NCBI RefSeq assembly: GCF_000494755.1
Contig: NC_022657.1
Span: 631,501-695,500 of the forward strand
Length of the DNA: 64,000 nt
DNA from: Amorphoplanes friuliensis DSM 7358
GTDB taxonomy: Bacteria > Actinomycetota > Actinomycetes > Mycobacteriales > Micromonosporaceae
Direction: 5' to 3'
Part shown: positions 47,591 through 56,557 of the stretch, piece after piece
How the letters are laid out: each line of letters begins with the position of its first letter
How positions within the stretch are numbered: position 1 is the first letter of the stretch
Program-made: the position numbers and the translations under genes
The notes under the pieces: model-generated
The model's database searches: none
What the model saw: the letters and a program-made list of their open reading frames with translations, nothing else
What the model was told of the DNA's origin: nothing

Positions 47591-50449
47591 CTAGTTCTGC
47601 GGAGGCACGTCCCCGGGACCACTTCCCCAGGTCAGGCTGGGTGTGGTGGACAGGGTGTAGCTCAGCTTCCCGCCCGTGCTGACCACACTCGCGGGCAACC
47701 AGCCCTTCGTGGTCGTTTTCCCGTTCACCGTCAGTTTCTCCACGTAGATCGCCTTGGCGTCGGAGCGGGGTGCCTCGATCGTGAGGTCCTTGCCGTTCGC
47801 CAGGTGGACGACCGCCCGCGGGAAGAGAGGCGTGGTCAGCGCCAGCTCGGCCCGGGTCGGCACGGTCGGGTAGAGACCCAGGGCGGAGAAGACGTACCAG
47901 GCGCTCATCGTGCCGGCGTCGTCGTTGCCCGGGATGCCGCCGGTGCCGTTGCTCCACTTGCCGTCGACGATCGCGCGCACCGTCTCCTGCGTCTTGTACG
48001 CCGCCCCGAAGTAGTTGTAGAGGTACGGCGTCTGGATGTCGGGCTCGTTGGTCGCGTCGAACTTCGTGCCCTTGGTGGCGCTCAGGTCGAACGTGCCGTC
48101 GGGGTTGCGGAAGAACGCGTCGAGGCGCTCGATCGCGACCTTGTTGCCGCCCATCGCCGCGGCCAGGCCGACCACGTCGGAGTAGACCATCCAGGTGTAC
48201 TGCGCGCTGCTGCCCTCGACGAAGCCGGACCCGGTCGACGGGCTGAAGCCCTCGGCCCAGTCACCGTCGGCGTAGCGGTCGCGCATCCAGCCGACAAACG
48301 CACCGTCGGCCGGGATCGGGGTGGGGACGGCCGGGTCGGCCAACTCCACCTCGGCGAGCTGCACGATCGGGGCGCCGCCGTTCGCGGTGATGGTCAGCCG
48401 GTAGTAGCTGTACGGCTGCGGGTTCGCAACCGTGTACTCCTTGGTCTGACCGCGCTTCTCGAACGCTTGACCGGTCTGCGTGTCGAGCGTGGTCCACGTG
48501 GTGCCGTCGGTCGAGCCCTGCAGCTGCCAGTCCCGGGGATCACGTTCCGGTACGTCGTTGGCCGAGGTCAGGGCGTACTTCTCGACGGTCAGCGGCGCCG
48601 CCAGCTTGGCCTGGACCCAGCCGGTCGTGGCGAAGGTGAGCCACTTGGTGCCCTTGTCGCCGTCGAAAACCTGCGTCTTGCCCTCGCCGGGCGGGTTCTC
48701 CGCGCTGGCGGTGATCTCGGTGATCCGTTCGCGGATGTTGTGCTCGAGACCCGCGTCGGCCTTGGCGTCCTTGTCGTAGACGTTGCGCCAGTTGTGCGAG
48801 CGGTCCAGGAAGTCGGCGTGCTTCTCCTTCTCACCGAGTGCCTTGGCCAGCTCGGCGATGCCGTAGTCGGCCGCCGCGTCCTCCAGGGTCTCCGCCGCGC
48901 CACCCCAGCAGTGACAGTTGTCGGCGGGCACGTAACCCAGCTCCAGGTACTTGTCGAGCGACGGGCGCTGGCCCACACACTCGACGTTGCAGCCGGCGTC
49001 GCTGGAGTCGTTCGCCGTCGGCACGGTCGCCGCGTGCACCAGGGAGTCGAAGGCGCCCTGCACGTCGAAATCGCGGGCGCCGAACGCGTACATGCCGGCG
49101 ACCGCCGCGGCGGCCGGGTCGCCCGACATCACCGCGGTCTTGCCGTGCTGAAGCAGCCAGCGGTCCCACTCGCCGTCACGCTGGTTCGCATAGTTGAACA
49201 GCGACTGGGCGTAGTCACTGGCCATCTTCGGGTCGAGCAGCGCGAGCAGCTGAACCTGGGCCCGATAGACGTCCCAGCCGGAAAATGTCCCGTACTGAGC
49301 CTTTTGTCCTGTGGATAACGTGTGGACGGCGTCGTCAGCGCCGTAATACCGGCCGTCGACGTCGCTGGTCAGAGTCGGTTCCAGCATGGCGTGGTAGAGC
49401 GCCGTGTAGAACGTCGTCTTCTGATCCTCGGTGCCGCCACCGATGCCGATCTTCTTGAGCCGGGCCGACCAGGCGCTGCGCGCACCCGCCTGGATCGCCG
49501 CGAAGCTCAGCCGCTCCGGCGACTCCTGCGCCAGGTTGGCCTTCGCGCCGTCCAGGCTCACGTACGAGATCGCAACGCGCATCCCCACGCTGGTCGTGCC
49601 CGGGGCGAACGACACGTAGCCGCCCGAGCCCTTCCCGGCGTTCGGGCGCCCGGTGCTGCTGTAACCGCTGCCGCCCTGGGCGTCGGTGCTGCCCGGCGCC
49701 AGGGTGGCGTCCTTCCAGGTGCCCGTCGCACTGAACGGCTGGTCGAGCTTCGCCACGAAGTGCAGCGTGTAATAGGCCTTCGAGTTGTTCGTGCTCTGCG
49801 GCCCGCAGAAGTTGCCCGCGCTCACCGACCCGGTCACCGTCTGCGTCGCCGGATCGATGTGTACGGTCGCAGCCTCGCTCCCGGTCTCCGACATCGACGT
49901 GCGGAACAGCAGCCCGGCGGGCTTGTCGGCGGGGAACGAGAACTTCCCGAAGCCCGTACGCGGCGTGACGGTCAACTCGGCGCCGGCGCCACTGTCCAGG
50001 CCGACCTTGTACCAGCCGGGCTTGGCGGCCTCGTTGGCGTGCGAGAACGTGCTGGCGAAGACGGCGTCGGTGGCGTCCGCGGTCGGCGAGGTCGTGATGT
50101 CACCGACGTGCGGCATGATCGGGATGTCGCCGTTCGCGCCCGAGCAGCCGACACCGCTGAGGTGCGTCAGGCTCAGCCCGCGGATCCGGGTCGCGGTGTA
50201 CTGGTAACCGCCCGGTGCGGGCGTCGAGATCTGGGTGCCGCGCGAGGTCTGCGGGCTCCAGGCGAGCATCCCGAACGGTGTCACCGCGCCGGGGTAGGTG
50301 TTGCCGAGGTTCGTCGAGCCGATGAACGGGTTCACGTACGTCGCGGGCTCCGCGACCAGTGGTGGCGGCGCTGCCGCCTGGGCTCCCGCGCCTATCGGCA
50401 CGGCCAGGGCCACTCCCGCGAGCGCGGCGACGGTACGGAATCCGATCAT
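47591..50449 (-). CDS. GH92 alpha-mannosidase with internal discoidin domain
   Basis: 952 residues with a Sec signal peptide. N-terminal beta-sandwich: YVNPFIGSTNLGNTYPGAVTPFGMLAWSP. Catalytic part: TFYTALYHAMLEPTL, YGTFSGWDVYRAQ, CHCWGGAAETLEDAAADYGIAELAKAL and FVEGSSAQYTWMV, which hold the GH92 signature acids. Between residues about 570 and 705 lies an F5/8-type C (discoidin) module (ERITEITASAENPPGEGKTQVFDGDKGTKWLTF ... PYSYYRLTITANGG) set into the catalytic domain just after NWRNVYD. Cleaves mannose from glycans outside the cell. A perfect palindrome precedes the start. Confidence 0.9.
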   Translation of the reverse strand: MIGFRTVAALAGVALAVPIGAGAQAAAPPPLVAEPATYVNPFIGSTNLGNTYPGAVTPFGMLAWSPQTSRGTQISTPAPGGYQYTATRIRGLSLTHLSGVGCSGANGDIPIMPHVGDITTSPTADATDAVFASTFSHANEAAKPGWYKVGLDSGAGAELTVTPRTGFGKFSFPADKPAGLLFRTSMSETGSEAATVHIDPATQTVTGSVSAGNFCGPQSTNNSKAYYTLHFVAKLDQPFSATGTWKDATLAPGSTDAQGGSGYSSTGRPNAGKGSGGYVSFAPGTTSVGMRVAISYVSLDGAKANLAQESPERLSFAAIQAGARSAWSARLKKIGIGGGTEDQKTTFYTALYHAMLEPTLTSDVDGRYYGADDAVHTLSTGQKAQYGTFSGWDVYRAQVQLLALLDPKMASDYAQSLFNYANQRDGEWDRWLLQHGKTAVMSGDPAAAAVAGMYAFGARDFDVQGAFDSLVHAATVPTANDSSDAGCNVECVGQRPSLDKYLELGYVPADNCHCWGGAAETLEDAAADYGIAELAKALGEKEKHADFLDRSHNWRNVYDKDAKADAGLEHNIRERITEITASAENPPGEGKTQVFDGDKGTKWLTFATTGWVQAKLAAPLTVEKYALTSANDVPERDPRDWQLQGSTDGTTWTTLDTQTGQAFEKRGQTKEYTVANPQPYSYYRLTITANGGAPIVQLAEVELADPAVPTPIPADGAFVGWMRDRYADGDWAEGFSPSTGSGFVEGSSAQYTWMVYSDVVGLAAAMGGNKVAIERLDAFFRNPDGTFDLSATKGTKFDATNEPDIQTPYLYNYFGAAYKTQETVRAIVDGKWSNGTGGIPGNDDAGTMSAWYVFSALGLYPTVPTRAELALTTPLFPRAVVHLANGKDLTIEAPRSDAKAIYVEKLTVNGKTTTKGWLPASVVSTGGKLSYTLSTTPSLTWGSGPGDVPPQN

Positions 50450-50461
50450 GCGTCCCCCCAG

Positions 50462-50477
50462 ATGACATCGATGTCAT
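50462..50477. promoter_or_regulatory. Perfect 16 bp palindrome (LacI-type operator candidate)
   Basis: ATGACATCGATGTCAT at 50462-50477 is its own reverse complement over 16 bases, with the central CG usual for LacI/GalR-family operators. It lies 12 bases upstream of the mannosidase start and would block transcription or initiation when bound. No LacI-type gene lies in the window, so the regulator would act from elsewhere. Confidence 0.7.
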
Positions 50478-50517
50478 GCCATGTCAAGGTCAGCCTGTAT
50501 CGACCGGGTCCGATGTG

Positions 50518-50871
50518 TCAACCCGTCGGCTGCTCCTTGGTCAGGTGCAGCAGCCAGTTTTTCCCACCCGTGTGGATCAAGGCGTACCGGTGGGACTCCT
50601 CGCGGCCGTGCAGGGTGAAGACGAACCGCTTGGTGTTGCGGTCGTTCTCCTCCCACCAGCCGATGTCCGCGATGAACTTGTGCTCGTCGGTGTAGGTCAG
50701 GTGGTCGAGCGCGTGATCGGGCACGGCCACGGCCAGGCGGTTCTTCGCGGGATCGGTCGGCAGGCCGCGGGGCAACGCCCACGACCGCAGCACACCGTCC
50801 TCCTCCAGCCGCAGGTCGAAGTGCGGTGCGGGCTTGCGGTGGTCGTGCAGGACAAATGCGGGCTGGTCCAC
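50518..50871 (-). CDS. Stand-alone LigD-type 3'-phosphoesterase domain
   Basis: 117 residues. FVLHDHRKPAPHFDLRLEEDGVLRSWALPRGLP matches the DNA polymerase ligase (LigD) phosphoesterase domain; the H-x-H...H-x-D-x-R-x-E metal motif is HDH and HFDLRLE. The rest, FTLHGREESHRYALIHTGGKNWLLHL, carries the C-terminal strands. In full LigD this domain trims 3' ends in double-strand break repair. Here no ligase or polymerase domain is attached. The 3' end lies 41 bases from the palindrome. Confidence 0.85.
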   Translation of the reverse strand: MDQPAFVLHDHRKPAPHFDLRLEEDGVLRSWALPRGLPTDPAKNRLAVAVPDHALDHLTYTDEHKFIADIGWWEENDRNTKRFVFTLHGREESHRYALIHTGGKNWLLHLTKEQPTG

Positions 50872-50940
50872 GGCCTGATTGAACTACAGGCCGCCGAGAT
50901 CCGTTCCCCTGGTGGGAATGTCGAGGAGGAGGGCCACGTC

Positions 50941-52659
50941 TTGCCTGGTTCGGTACGCGAAGCACTGGCCGCGCGGTTCCGTCGTACCGAGAAGACGGAG
51001 GAACCCTCCCGTTTCCGGCGTATCGCCGGGCACGCGCTGACGGTTGCGGCCTTTGTGCTGATCTTCGCGGCGCTGATCATGCCCAACGTGATCAGCCGGC
51101 TGGAGCGTCCGGGCACCTACGTGCGCCTGCCCGTCGAGGGCTTCATCGCCGTCGGCCTCATCCTGCTGCTGCGCGGGCGGTGGCAGCGGATCATGGCGGG
51201 CGCCCTCGGTGCCGGCCTCGGCCTGCTCACCCTACTGAAGTTCACCGACATGGGCTTCTACGAGACCCTGAACCGGCCGTTCGACCTGGTGCTCGACTGG
51301 GAGCTGTTCGACGACGCCCAGTCGTTCCTCAAGGACTCGGTCGGTGAGGCCGGTGCGATCGGCGCGTTGATCGGGGTCGTCATCCTGATCATCGCCATCC
51401 TCGCCCTGATGAGCCTGGCCGCCATGCGGGTCGCCAAGGTCGCGGCCGGTCACCGCCGGGCCGCCGCCGGTACGGCCATCACCGGCACCGCCGTCTGGGT
51501 GGTCCTGCTGCTGCTGGGTGTGCAGATCTTCAACAACATCCCGGTGGCCGCCCGCAGCTCGGCGATCTACGTCTACGACCGCGCCGGTGCCGTCAAGGCG
51601 GGCCTGCGCGACGAGAAGGACTTCACCAAGGAAGCGGCCAACGACGCGTTCGACGCGACCCCGGGCGACCAGCTGCTCACCTCGCTGCGCGGCAAGGACG
51701 TCTTCTTCACCTTCGTCGAGAGTTACGGCCGCTCAGCGATCGAGGACCCGAAGCTGTCACCCGGCACCGTCGAAGTTCTCGACGAGAGCGCCGAAAGCCT
51801 CAAAAAGGCCGGGTACGCGGCCCAGAGCGGCTGGCTCACCTCGTCCACGTACGGCGGTGGCAGCTGGCTGGCCCACTCGACGTTCCTGTCCGGTGTGTGG
51901 ATCAACAACCAGCAGCGGTACCGCAACCTCATGGCCAGCGACCGGCTCACGATGACGATGGCGTTCAAGAAGGCCGGCTTCGACACCATGAGTGTCATGC
52001 CGGGTGCCACCCGCGCCTTCCCCGAAGGCAGCTTCTACGGGTACAACCGGGTCTACGACTCCCGCAACACCGGTTACGTCGGTCCGAAGTTCGGCTGGGC
52101 GCCGCAACCGGACCAGTACACGCTGTCCTGGTTCGAGAAGAACGTGCACGGCCCGGACCACGCGCCGATGATGGTCGAGATGCCGCTGGTCTCGAGCCAC
52201 ACGCCGTGGGCGCCGATCCCGCAGTTCATCGACTGGGACGACGTCGGCGACGGCTCGGTCTACAAGCAGATCCAGAAGGACGGCAAGAGGCCGAAGTCCA
52301 TCTGGAAGGACCCCGCGAAGGTCCAGCGCGAATACTCCCGGTCGATCCAGTACACGCTGACGACCATCACCAGCTGGCTGGAGAACTACGGCGACGAGAA
52401 CACCGTGATGGTGTTCCTCGGCGACCACCAGGCCGCGAAGATCGTGACCGGCGAGGGCGCGAGCCGCGACGTCCCCATCACGATCGTCGCCAAGGACAAG
52501 AAGGTCCTCGACAAGATCTCCGGCTGGGGCTGGACCGACGGCCTCAAACCCGCCCCGGCCGCCCCCGTCTGGAAGATGAACGAGTTCCGGGACAAGTTCC
52601 TCACCGCCTACGGCCCGTCCGGCGACGTCAACCGCGCCCTCTCGCCCCCGAAACGCTAG
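50941..52659 (+). CDS. LTA-synthase/sulfatase-like membrane phosphotransferase
   Basis: 572 residues. About five membrane helices in the first 200 residues are followed by an extracellular alkaline-phosphatase-like domain: KDVFFTFVESYGRSAIEDP with metal-binding Glu, SSTYGGGSWLAHSTFLSGVW with the nucleophile region, GFDTMSVMPGATRAFPEG, and TVMVFLGDHQAAKIVTG with the Asp/His pair. Similar proteins add phosphoglycerol or related groups to envelope polymers. TTG 50941 is chosen since a long GGAGGAGGG (50925-50933) lies 7 bases ahead. Activity is unproven for actinomycete members. Confidence 0.82.
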   Translation: MPGSVREALAARFRRTEKTEEPSRFRRIAGHALTVAAFVLIFAALIMPNVISRLERPGTYVRLPVEGFIAVGLILLLRGRWQRIMAGALGAGLGLLTLLKFTDMGFYETLNRPFDLVLDWELFDDAQSFLKDSVGEAGAIGALIGVVILIIAILALMSLAAMRVAKVAAGHRRAAAGTAITGTAVWVVLLLLGVQIFNNIPVAARSSAIYVYDRAGAVKAGLRDEKDFTKEAANDAFDATPGDQLLTSLRGKDVFFTFVESYGRSAIEDPKLSPGTVEVLDESAESLKKAGYAAQSGWLTSSTYGGGSWLAHSTFLSGVWINNQQRYRNLMASDRLTMTMAFKKAGFDTMSVMPGATRAFPEGSFYGYNRVYDSRNTGYVGPKFGWAPQPDQYTLSWFEKNVHGPDHAPMMVEMPLVSSHTPWAPIPQFIDWDDVGDGSVYKQIQKDGKRPKSIWKDPAKVQREYSRSIQYTLTTITSWLENYGDENTVMVFLGDHQAAKIVTGEGASRDVPITIVAKDKKVLDKISGWGWTDGLKPAPAAPVWKMNEFRDKFLTAYGPSGDVNRALSPPKR

Positions 52660-52746
52660 ACCTTTGTTTTGAGGTCGTGATTGGAAATCGAGGGCGTTGG
52701 GTATTTGAGGGGCGGCGGAAACTCCGCCGACGAACGGAGCCCCCCC

Positions 52747-52902
52747 ATGCTGATCCTCGGTCTTGTTCTCCTGCTGCTGGGCATCTTCCTCAGCGTCCCG
52801 ATCCTCTACACGATCGGCGCGATCCTGCTGGTCGTCGGTGCCGTCTTCTGGATCCTCGGATCCGTCGGCCGCCCGGTCGGTGGCCGCAAGGTATGGTTCT
52901 GA
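52747..52902 (+). CDS. DUF6131-type small membrane protein
   Basis: 51 residues: two membrane helices (LILGLVLLLLGIFLS and YTIGAILLVVGAVFWILGSVG) and a short tail GRPVGGRKVWF. The repeat L-x-G-x-x-L-L and GR-x-VGGR tail match small actinobacterial proteins of the DUF6131 type. GGAG precedes ATG 52747. Function unknown. A strong terminator lies 15 bases downstream. Confidence 0.8.
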   Translation: MLILGLVLLLLGIFLSVPILYTIGAILLVVGAVFWILGSVGRPVGGRKVWF

Positions 52903-52917
52903 TCCCTCGGACCTCGT

Positions 52918-52948
52918 AAAAGCGCCCGCCTTTGTGCGGGCGCTTTTT
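52918..52948. terminator. Bidirectional terminator between convergent genes
   Basis: A perfect 12 bp stem (52918-52929 with 52936-52947) with T-run on the right and A-run on the left serves both strands. It ends the small membrane protein gene on the plus strand; on the minus strand it overlaps the last codon of the amylase gene, so it also ends that transcript at the stop. Confidence 0.88.
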
Positions 52949-54263
52949 ACTGTGCCTCCAGGACTGCCCATCCGGCCGCGGGAAGAACCACAGTCGTGTT
53001 CGCCGAGCCGGGCTCCTTCAGCTCCGCGTCACCATTCAGAACCATTTTCGCGTACGGCGCCGGAAGCATTGTGGAATCGGCGCCGACGCTCAGGGCGATC
53101 AGCAGTTTGTGGCTTCCGTCGGTGACCTCGTAGACGAGTTGTTCGTTCGCCAGGCTCACGGTGCTCGTCCGGGCGCGGTGCAGCCACGGGTGCCGCCGGC
53201 GGAGACCGATCAGCTCCTGGTGCAGGTGGTAGATCGGCCAGCCGTAGGGCGCCAGGTCGTCCGGCCCGGCGGGGAACGGTGGCCGGACAGCGTCGTCGCC
53301 GTGCTCCCGGTCCTCCTTGACACCCGTGAAGCCCTGCTCGTCCCCGGAGTAGATCGAGGGCGTGCCCCCGACGGTGAACAGCAGCACCAGGGCCAGCGGC
53401 ACGTGTTTCGGGTCGAGGAGCTTGCTGGCCAGGCGCGTCACGTCGTGATTGCCGGTGAACGTCTGCGGCACGAAGGTCTCGAGGAACAGATTGTGGCGTT
53501 CCAGAGCCCAGCTGAGCTCGAAGAAGTTGCCCTCGTTGAGTGAACTCCACACGGCTTTCCACAGCTCGTACTGCGTCACCGAGTCCATCGTGGACCTGTC
53601 GACGAAGCTGGGGTAGTCGCCGTGGATGACCTCGCCCACCAGGTACGCGTCGGGGAATTCCGCCCGCACCCGGGGGAGAACCTTGGCCCAGAAGGCGGCC
53701 GGTACGGCGTACGCGGCATCAAGTCGCCATCCGTCCGCACCCCGCCGCAGCCAGTGGGTCATCACGTCGACGACGTAGTCGGCGACGGCCGGCTCGAGAT
53801 GGTTGAGCGCGACCAGCGCGCCGTGCCCCTCGAAGGTCTCGTACTGCGGTTCGCCCGCGCCGTCGGGCCAGGTGAGCCGGAACCACCGCGCGGTCGGCGC
53901 GTCACGTCCTTGCTCCAGCACGGCCTGGAACGCCGCGTGCCCGCGTCCGACGTGGTTGAACACGCCGTCGAGCAGCACTCGCAGCCCACGATCGTGGGCT
54001 GCGGCGATCAGCGCGTCGAACTCGGCGTCACCACCCAGTCGCGGATCGATCGTCAGGTGGTCGGTCGTGTCGTAACCGTGGGTCTCGGACGCGAACACCG
54101 GACCGAGCATGAGCCCGGACGCGCCGAGCTCGATGGCGTAGTCCAGCCAGGCCGTGATGCGGTCCAGCTTGCCGTCGCCACCACCCGGCGGGTACGCGCC
54201 GACAAAACCGAGGGGGTACACCTGCCACCACACGGCGTGCTCGACCCAGCCGGGCTCACTCAC
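52947..54263 (-). CDS. GH13 alpha-amylase-family enzyme
   Basis: 438 residues from GTG 54263, preceded by GGGAG with a 7 base spacer. Catalytic residues are Asp182 (GWRLDAAYAVP), Glu211 (YLVGEVIHGDY) and Asp274 (FTGNHDVTRL); the early motif LLDGVFNHVGRGH is present. No signal peptide, so it works in the cytoplasm on maltodextrins or related oligomers. C-terminal beta domain follows (NEQLVYEVTDGSHKLLIALSVGADS). Precise specificity is unknown; neighbours do not help. Confidence 0.88.
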   Translation of the reverse strand: MSEPGWVEHAVWWQVYPLGFVGAYPPGGGDGKLDRITAWLDYAIELGASGLMLGPVFASETHGYDTTDHLTIDPRLGGDAEFDALIAAAHDRGLRVLLDGVFNHVGRGHAAFQAVLEQGRDAPTARWFRLTWPDGAGEPQYETFEGHGALVALNHLEPAVADYVVDVMTHWLRRGADGWRLDAAYAVPAAFWAKVLPRVRAEFPDAYLVGEVIHGDYPSFVDRSTMDSVTQYELWKAVWSSLNEGNFFELSWALERHNLFLETFVPQTFTGNHDVTRLASKLLDPKHVPLALVLLFTVGGTPSIYSGDEQGFTGVKEDREHGDDAVRPPFPAGPDDLAPYGWPIYHLHQELIGLRRRHPWLHRARTSTVSLANEQLVYEVTDGSHKLLIALSVGADSTMLPAPYAKMVLNGDAELKEPGSANTTVVLPAAGWAVLEAQ

Positions 54264-54303
54264 AGTCTTCTCCCGCTTCCTCGAATGCCAGAGCATACGC
54301 AGA

Positions 54304-54332
54304 AAACGCCGGCCCGAACCGGGCCGGCGTTT
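54304..54332 (-). terminator. Terminator of the SigB/SigF-type gene
   Basis: A perfect 12 bp stem (54304-54315 with 54321-54332) closes a 5 base loop. Read on the minus strand, it lies just after the sigma gene's stop and is followed by TTTTCT. The same hairpin lies 40 bases upstream of the amylase-family start. Confidence 0.82.
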
Positions 54333-54345
54333 CCTGGGGTTCGGA

Positions 54346-55152
54346 TTACAGGGCCTCGGAGGCCAGCTGCGTGCGGAGCTTGGTCAGGGCCTTGGTGAGC
54401 AGGCGGCTGACGTGCATCTGGGAGATGCCGACCTGGTCGGCGATCTGCGACTGGGTCAGGTTGCCGTAGAAGCGCAGGGTGAGGATCTTCTGCTCGCGCT
54501 CGTCGAGCAGGGCCAGGGCGGGGCCCAGGGCGACGCGGGTCTCGGCCAGCTCGAACTCGTGGTCCTCGCCGCCGAGGGTGTCGCCGAGCTCGGTGGTGCC
54601 GTCGGCGCTGATCGGGGTGGACAGGCTGGTGGCGTTGTAGGCGCGGGCGCCTTCGAGGCCTTCCAGGACGTCTTCCTCGGTGACGCCGAGGTGCACGGCG
54701 ATGTCGGCGACGGTCGGCGAGCGGCCCAGGGTGTGGGTCAGGGTGCTGTTGGCCTCGGTGATCGACAGGCGCAGTTCCTGCAGGCGGCGCGGCACGCGCA
54801 CGGACCAGGTGCGGTCGCGGAAGTGGCGCTTGATCTCACCGATGATGGTGGGGATGGCGTATCCGGCGAAGTCGACACCGCGCTCGGGGTCGAACTTGTC
54901 GACGGCCTTGATCAGGCCGACGGTCGCGGTCTGGATCAGGTCGTCGGTGGGCTCACCACGGCCGGAGTAGCGGTGGGCGAGGTGCCGGGCCAGCGGCAGC
55001 CAGGCCTCGATCGCACGGTCACGCAGCGACACGCGAGAAGGGTGTCCGACCGGCATCGCAGCCATCGCGTTCAGCAGGTCGGCGGCGCTGTCGGCCGGAG
55101 CCTCGCTGAGCTTCGACTTCGTCTCCGTCTTGGCGGACTGAATGACAGTCAT
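54346..55152 (-). CDS. SigB/SigF/SigG-type sigma factor
   Basis: 268 residues. Region 2: HLAHRYSGRGEPTDDLIQTATVGLIKAVDKFDPERGVDFAGYAIPTIIGEIKRHFRDRTW. Region 3: RRLQELRLSITEANSTLTHTLGRSPTVADIAVHLGVTEEDVLEGLE. Region 4: LDEREQKILTLRFYGNLTQSQIADQVGISQMHVSRLLTKAL. These are the features of general-stress/sporulation sigma factors. No anti-sigma or anti-anti-sigma gene lies next to it, unlike the usual arrangement. In actinomycetes such factors serve stress or spore development. Confidence 0.92.
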   Translation of the reverse strand: MTVIQSAKTETKSKLSEAPADSAADLLNAMAAMPVGHPSRVSLRDRAIEAWLPLARHLAHRYSGRGEPTDDLIQTATVGLIKAVDKFDPERGVDFAGYAIPTIIGEIKRHFRDRTWSVRVPRRLQELRLSITEANSTLTHTLGRSPTVADIAVHLGVTEEDVLEGLEGARAYNATSLSTPISADGTTELGDTLGGEDHEFELAETRVALGPALALLDEREQKILTLRFYGNLTQSQIADQVGISQMHVSRLLTKALTKLRTQLASEAL

Positions 55153-55384
55153 CTCGTGTTCCTCCCTGGCACCTGTCCCGGAGAGCCGGCTCGGCGAGGT
55201 TTCGCCGGGCCCGGGTCGGGCAAGGTATCGCTATCGGTTCCCGGATGACGATGATCGATTCGATCGCCGTCGTCCGAACATGCTTGGCCGTTCGGTTATG
55301 ACGACCTTAGCCGAGAGGGCCATGGATGACTAGCCGAAAGTATGAGTCACGTTTAGTAGTCAGATGGTCACAGTAGACGGTTGA

Positions 55385-55942
55385 TCATGAACGCCGTCGC
55401 CGGACCAGGACGAATGCCCCAGCGCCTACCAGAAGGACCGCGACGGCGATCGTTGCGACGGGCCACCACGTGGCCGTCTTGTCCTCCACCAGGGCGACAG
55501 GGACAGGTGCCGCCGAGGCGGGAGCGACCGGCGAGGCGGTGGTCGGGGCCACAGCCGACGGCGTCGAAGCCCCGGCCGCCTGGACGGTGAACGAGTAGGC
55601 GCCCTGCACCGCATGCCCGTCCTGAGACACCACGCGGTAGGCCACTGTGTACACACCGTTGGGCAGCGGCTCCGAGAACGTGACCGAGCCGACCTTGCCG
55701 TCGGCCTTGGGCGCCGACACCGCCACCTTCTGCTTCGCCTCGTCCGATACGACGATGGTCATGTACCGGCCGTCGAGCTTCTGGATGAACTTCAGCCGGA
55801 TCTCCGCCGGCGCCTTCGCCAGCTTCGCGTCCTTCTTGGGCGCGGCCTCCACCAGGGAGTTGTGGGCCCACGCGGGACCACCGGCCAGAACGGCGAGAGT
55901 CGCCGCGACCAGGGCCGCGGCGACTGAACGAACGAGACGCAT
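55385..55942 (-). CDS. copC: CopC-domain copper-binding protein, membrane-anchored
   Basis: 185 residues. Signal peptide ends at AWA so that His27 would be the first residue of the mature protein, the usual Cu(II) ligand of CopC (HNSLVEAAPKKDAKLAKAPAEIRLKFIQKL). The second conserved His is in SQDGHAVQGAYSFTV. A Pro/Ala linker and one C-terminal membrane helix (WWPVATIAVAVLLVGAGAFVLV) with a basic tail anchor it. No fused CopD. ATG 55942 has GAGGAAAC upstream. Handles or stores copper outside the membrane. Confidence 0.86.
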   Translation of the reverse strand: MRLVRSVAAALVAATLAVLAGGPAWAHNSLVEAAPKKDAKLAKAPAEIRLKFIQKLDGRYMTIVVSDEAKQKVAVSAPKADGKVGSVTFSEPLPNGVYTVAYRVVSQDGHAVQGAYSFTVQAAGASTPSAVAPTTASPVAPASAAPVPVALVEDKTATWWPVATIAVAVLLVGAGAFVLVRRRRS

Positions 55943-56014
55943 ACGTTTCCTCACTGACAACCCGACCGATCGCTTCCGGAGCGCCATCGTAGTGGCCGGG
56001 CCGCGCAGCATCCC

Positions 56015-56530
56015 TCAGTTGCCGTCCTTCTCGTCCTTCTCTTCCTTCTTCTTCTCGTCACGTTCGAGAGCGAGGTCCAGCGCGAGCACACTCGCGATGA
56101 TCAGCAGAGGGTCCTCGCCGGCCCCGACCTGCACGGCGTACGTGTCCCGGATCGTCAGCCACCGCTTGGAGACCGCCGCCACCTCGCGACCCTCGCGCTC
56201 GATCACGTACTCGTGGTCGAGGAGGTCGCCCTTCATGGTCAGGTCCTCCGGCCCGGGCACGTCGATGGTGAACTTGTCGCGGAACGGCGTGAACAGCTTC
56301 TTCTTCACCTCGGCGGCCTTCTCACCACCGATGCGGATCTCGTACGTCGGCCGGAGCGCCACCAGGTGCCGGTGCACACTGGCGACCTCGGTGCCCGACG
56401 GGTCCTCGATCACCACCTTGTTGCGGACGCTGAGGACCTTGCCGTCGACGTGGAACAGCTTGGTGCCGTGCTCGTCGAGCACGTCGAAGTCGTCGCCGAT
56501 GGAGAAGAACCGTTCCCTGATCACATACAT
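56015..56530 (-). CDS. LURP-one-related family protein
   Basis: 171 residues. The tubby-like beta-barrel fold is suggested by strands RERFFSIGDDFDVLDEHGTKLFHVDGKVLSVRNKVVIED and YEIRIGGEKAAEVKKKLFTPFRDKFTID, then EYVIEREGREVAAVSKRWLTIRDTYAVQV. The tail is a strongly charged Lys/Glu run (ERDEKKKEEKDEKDG). Relatives bind lipids or act like scramblases; bacterial function is unknown. Adjacent to the CopC gene, 72 bases upstream of it. Confidence 0.8.
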   Translation of the reverse strand: MYVIRERFFSIGDDFDVLDEHGTKLFHVDGKVLSVRNKVVIEDPSGTEVASVHRHLVALRPTYEIRIGGEKAAEVKKKLFTPFRDKFTIDVPGPEDLTMKGDLLDHEYVIEREGREVAAVSKRWLTIRDTYAVQVGAGEDPLLIIASVLALDLALERDEKKKEEKDEKDGN

Positions 56531-56557
56531 GGGCCCGATTCTCCCCCGGCGCGACGA

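Noticed and set aside
55153..55384. A gene or RNA between the SigB/SigF-type gene and copC
   Set aside because: 232 bases with no coding frame of the right composition and no clear structured RNA; it most likely holds the sigma gene's promoter.
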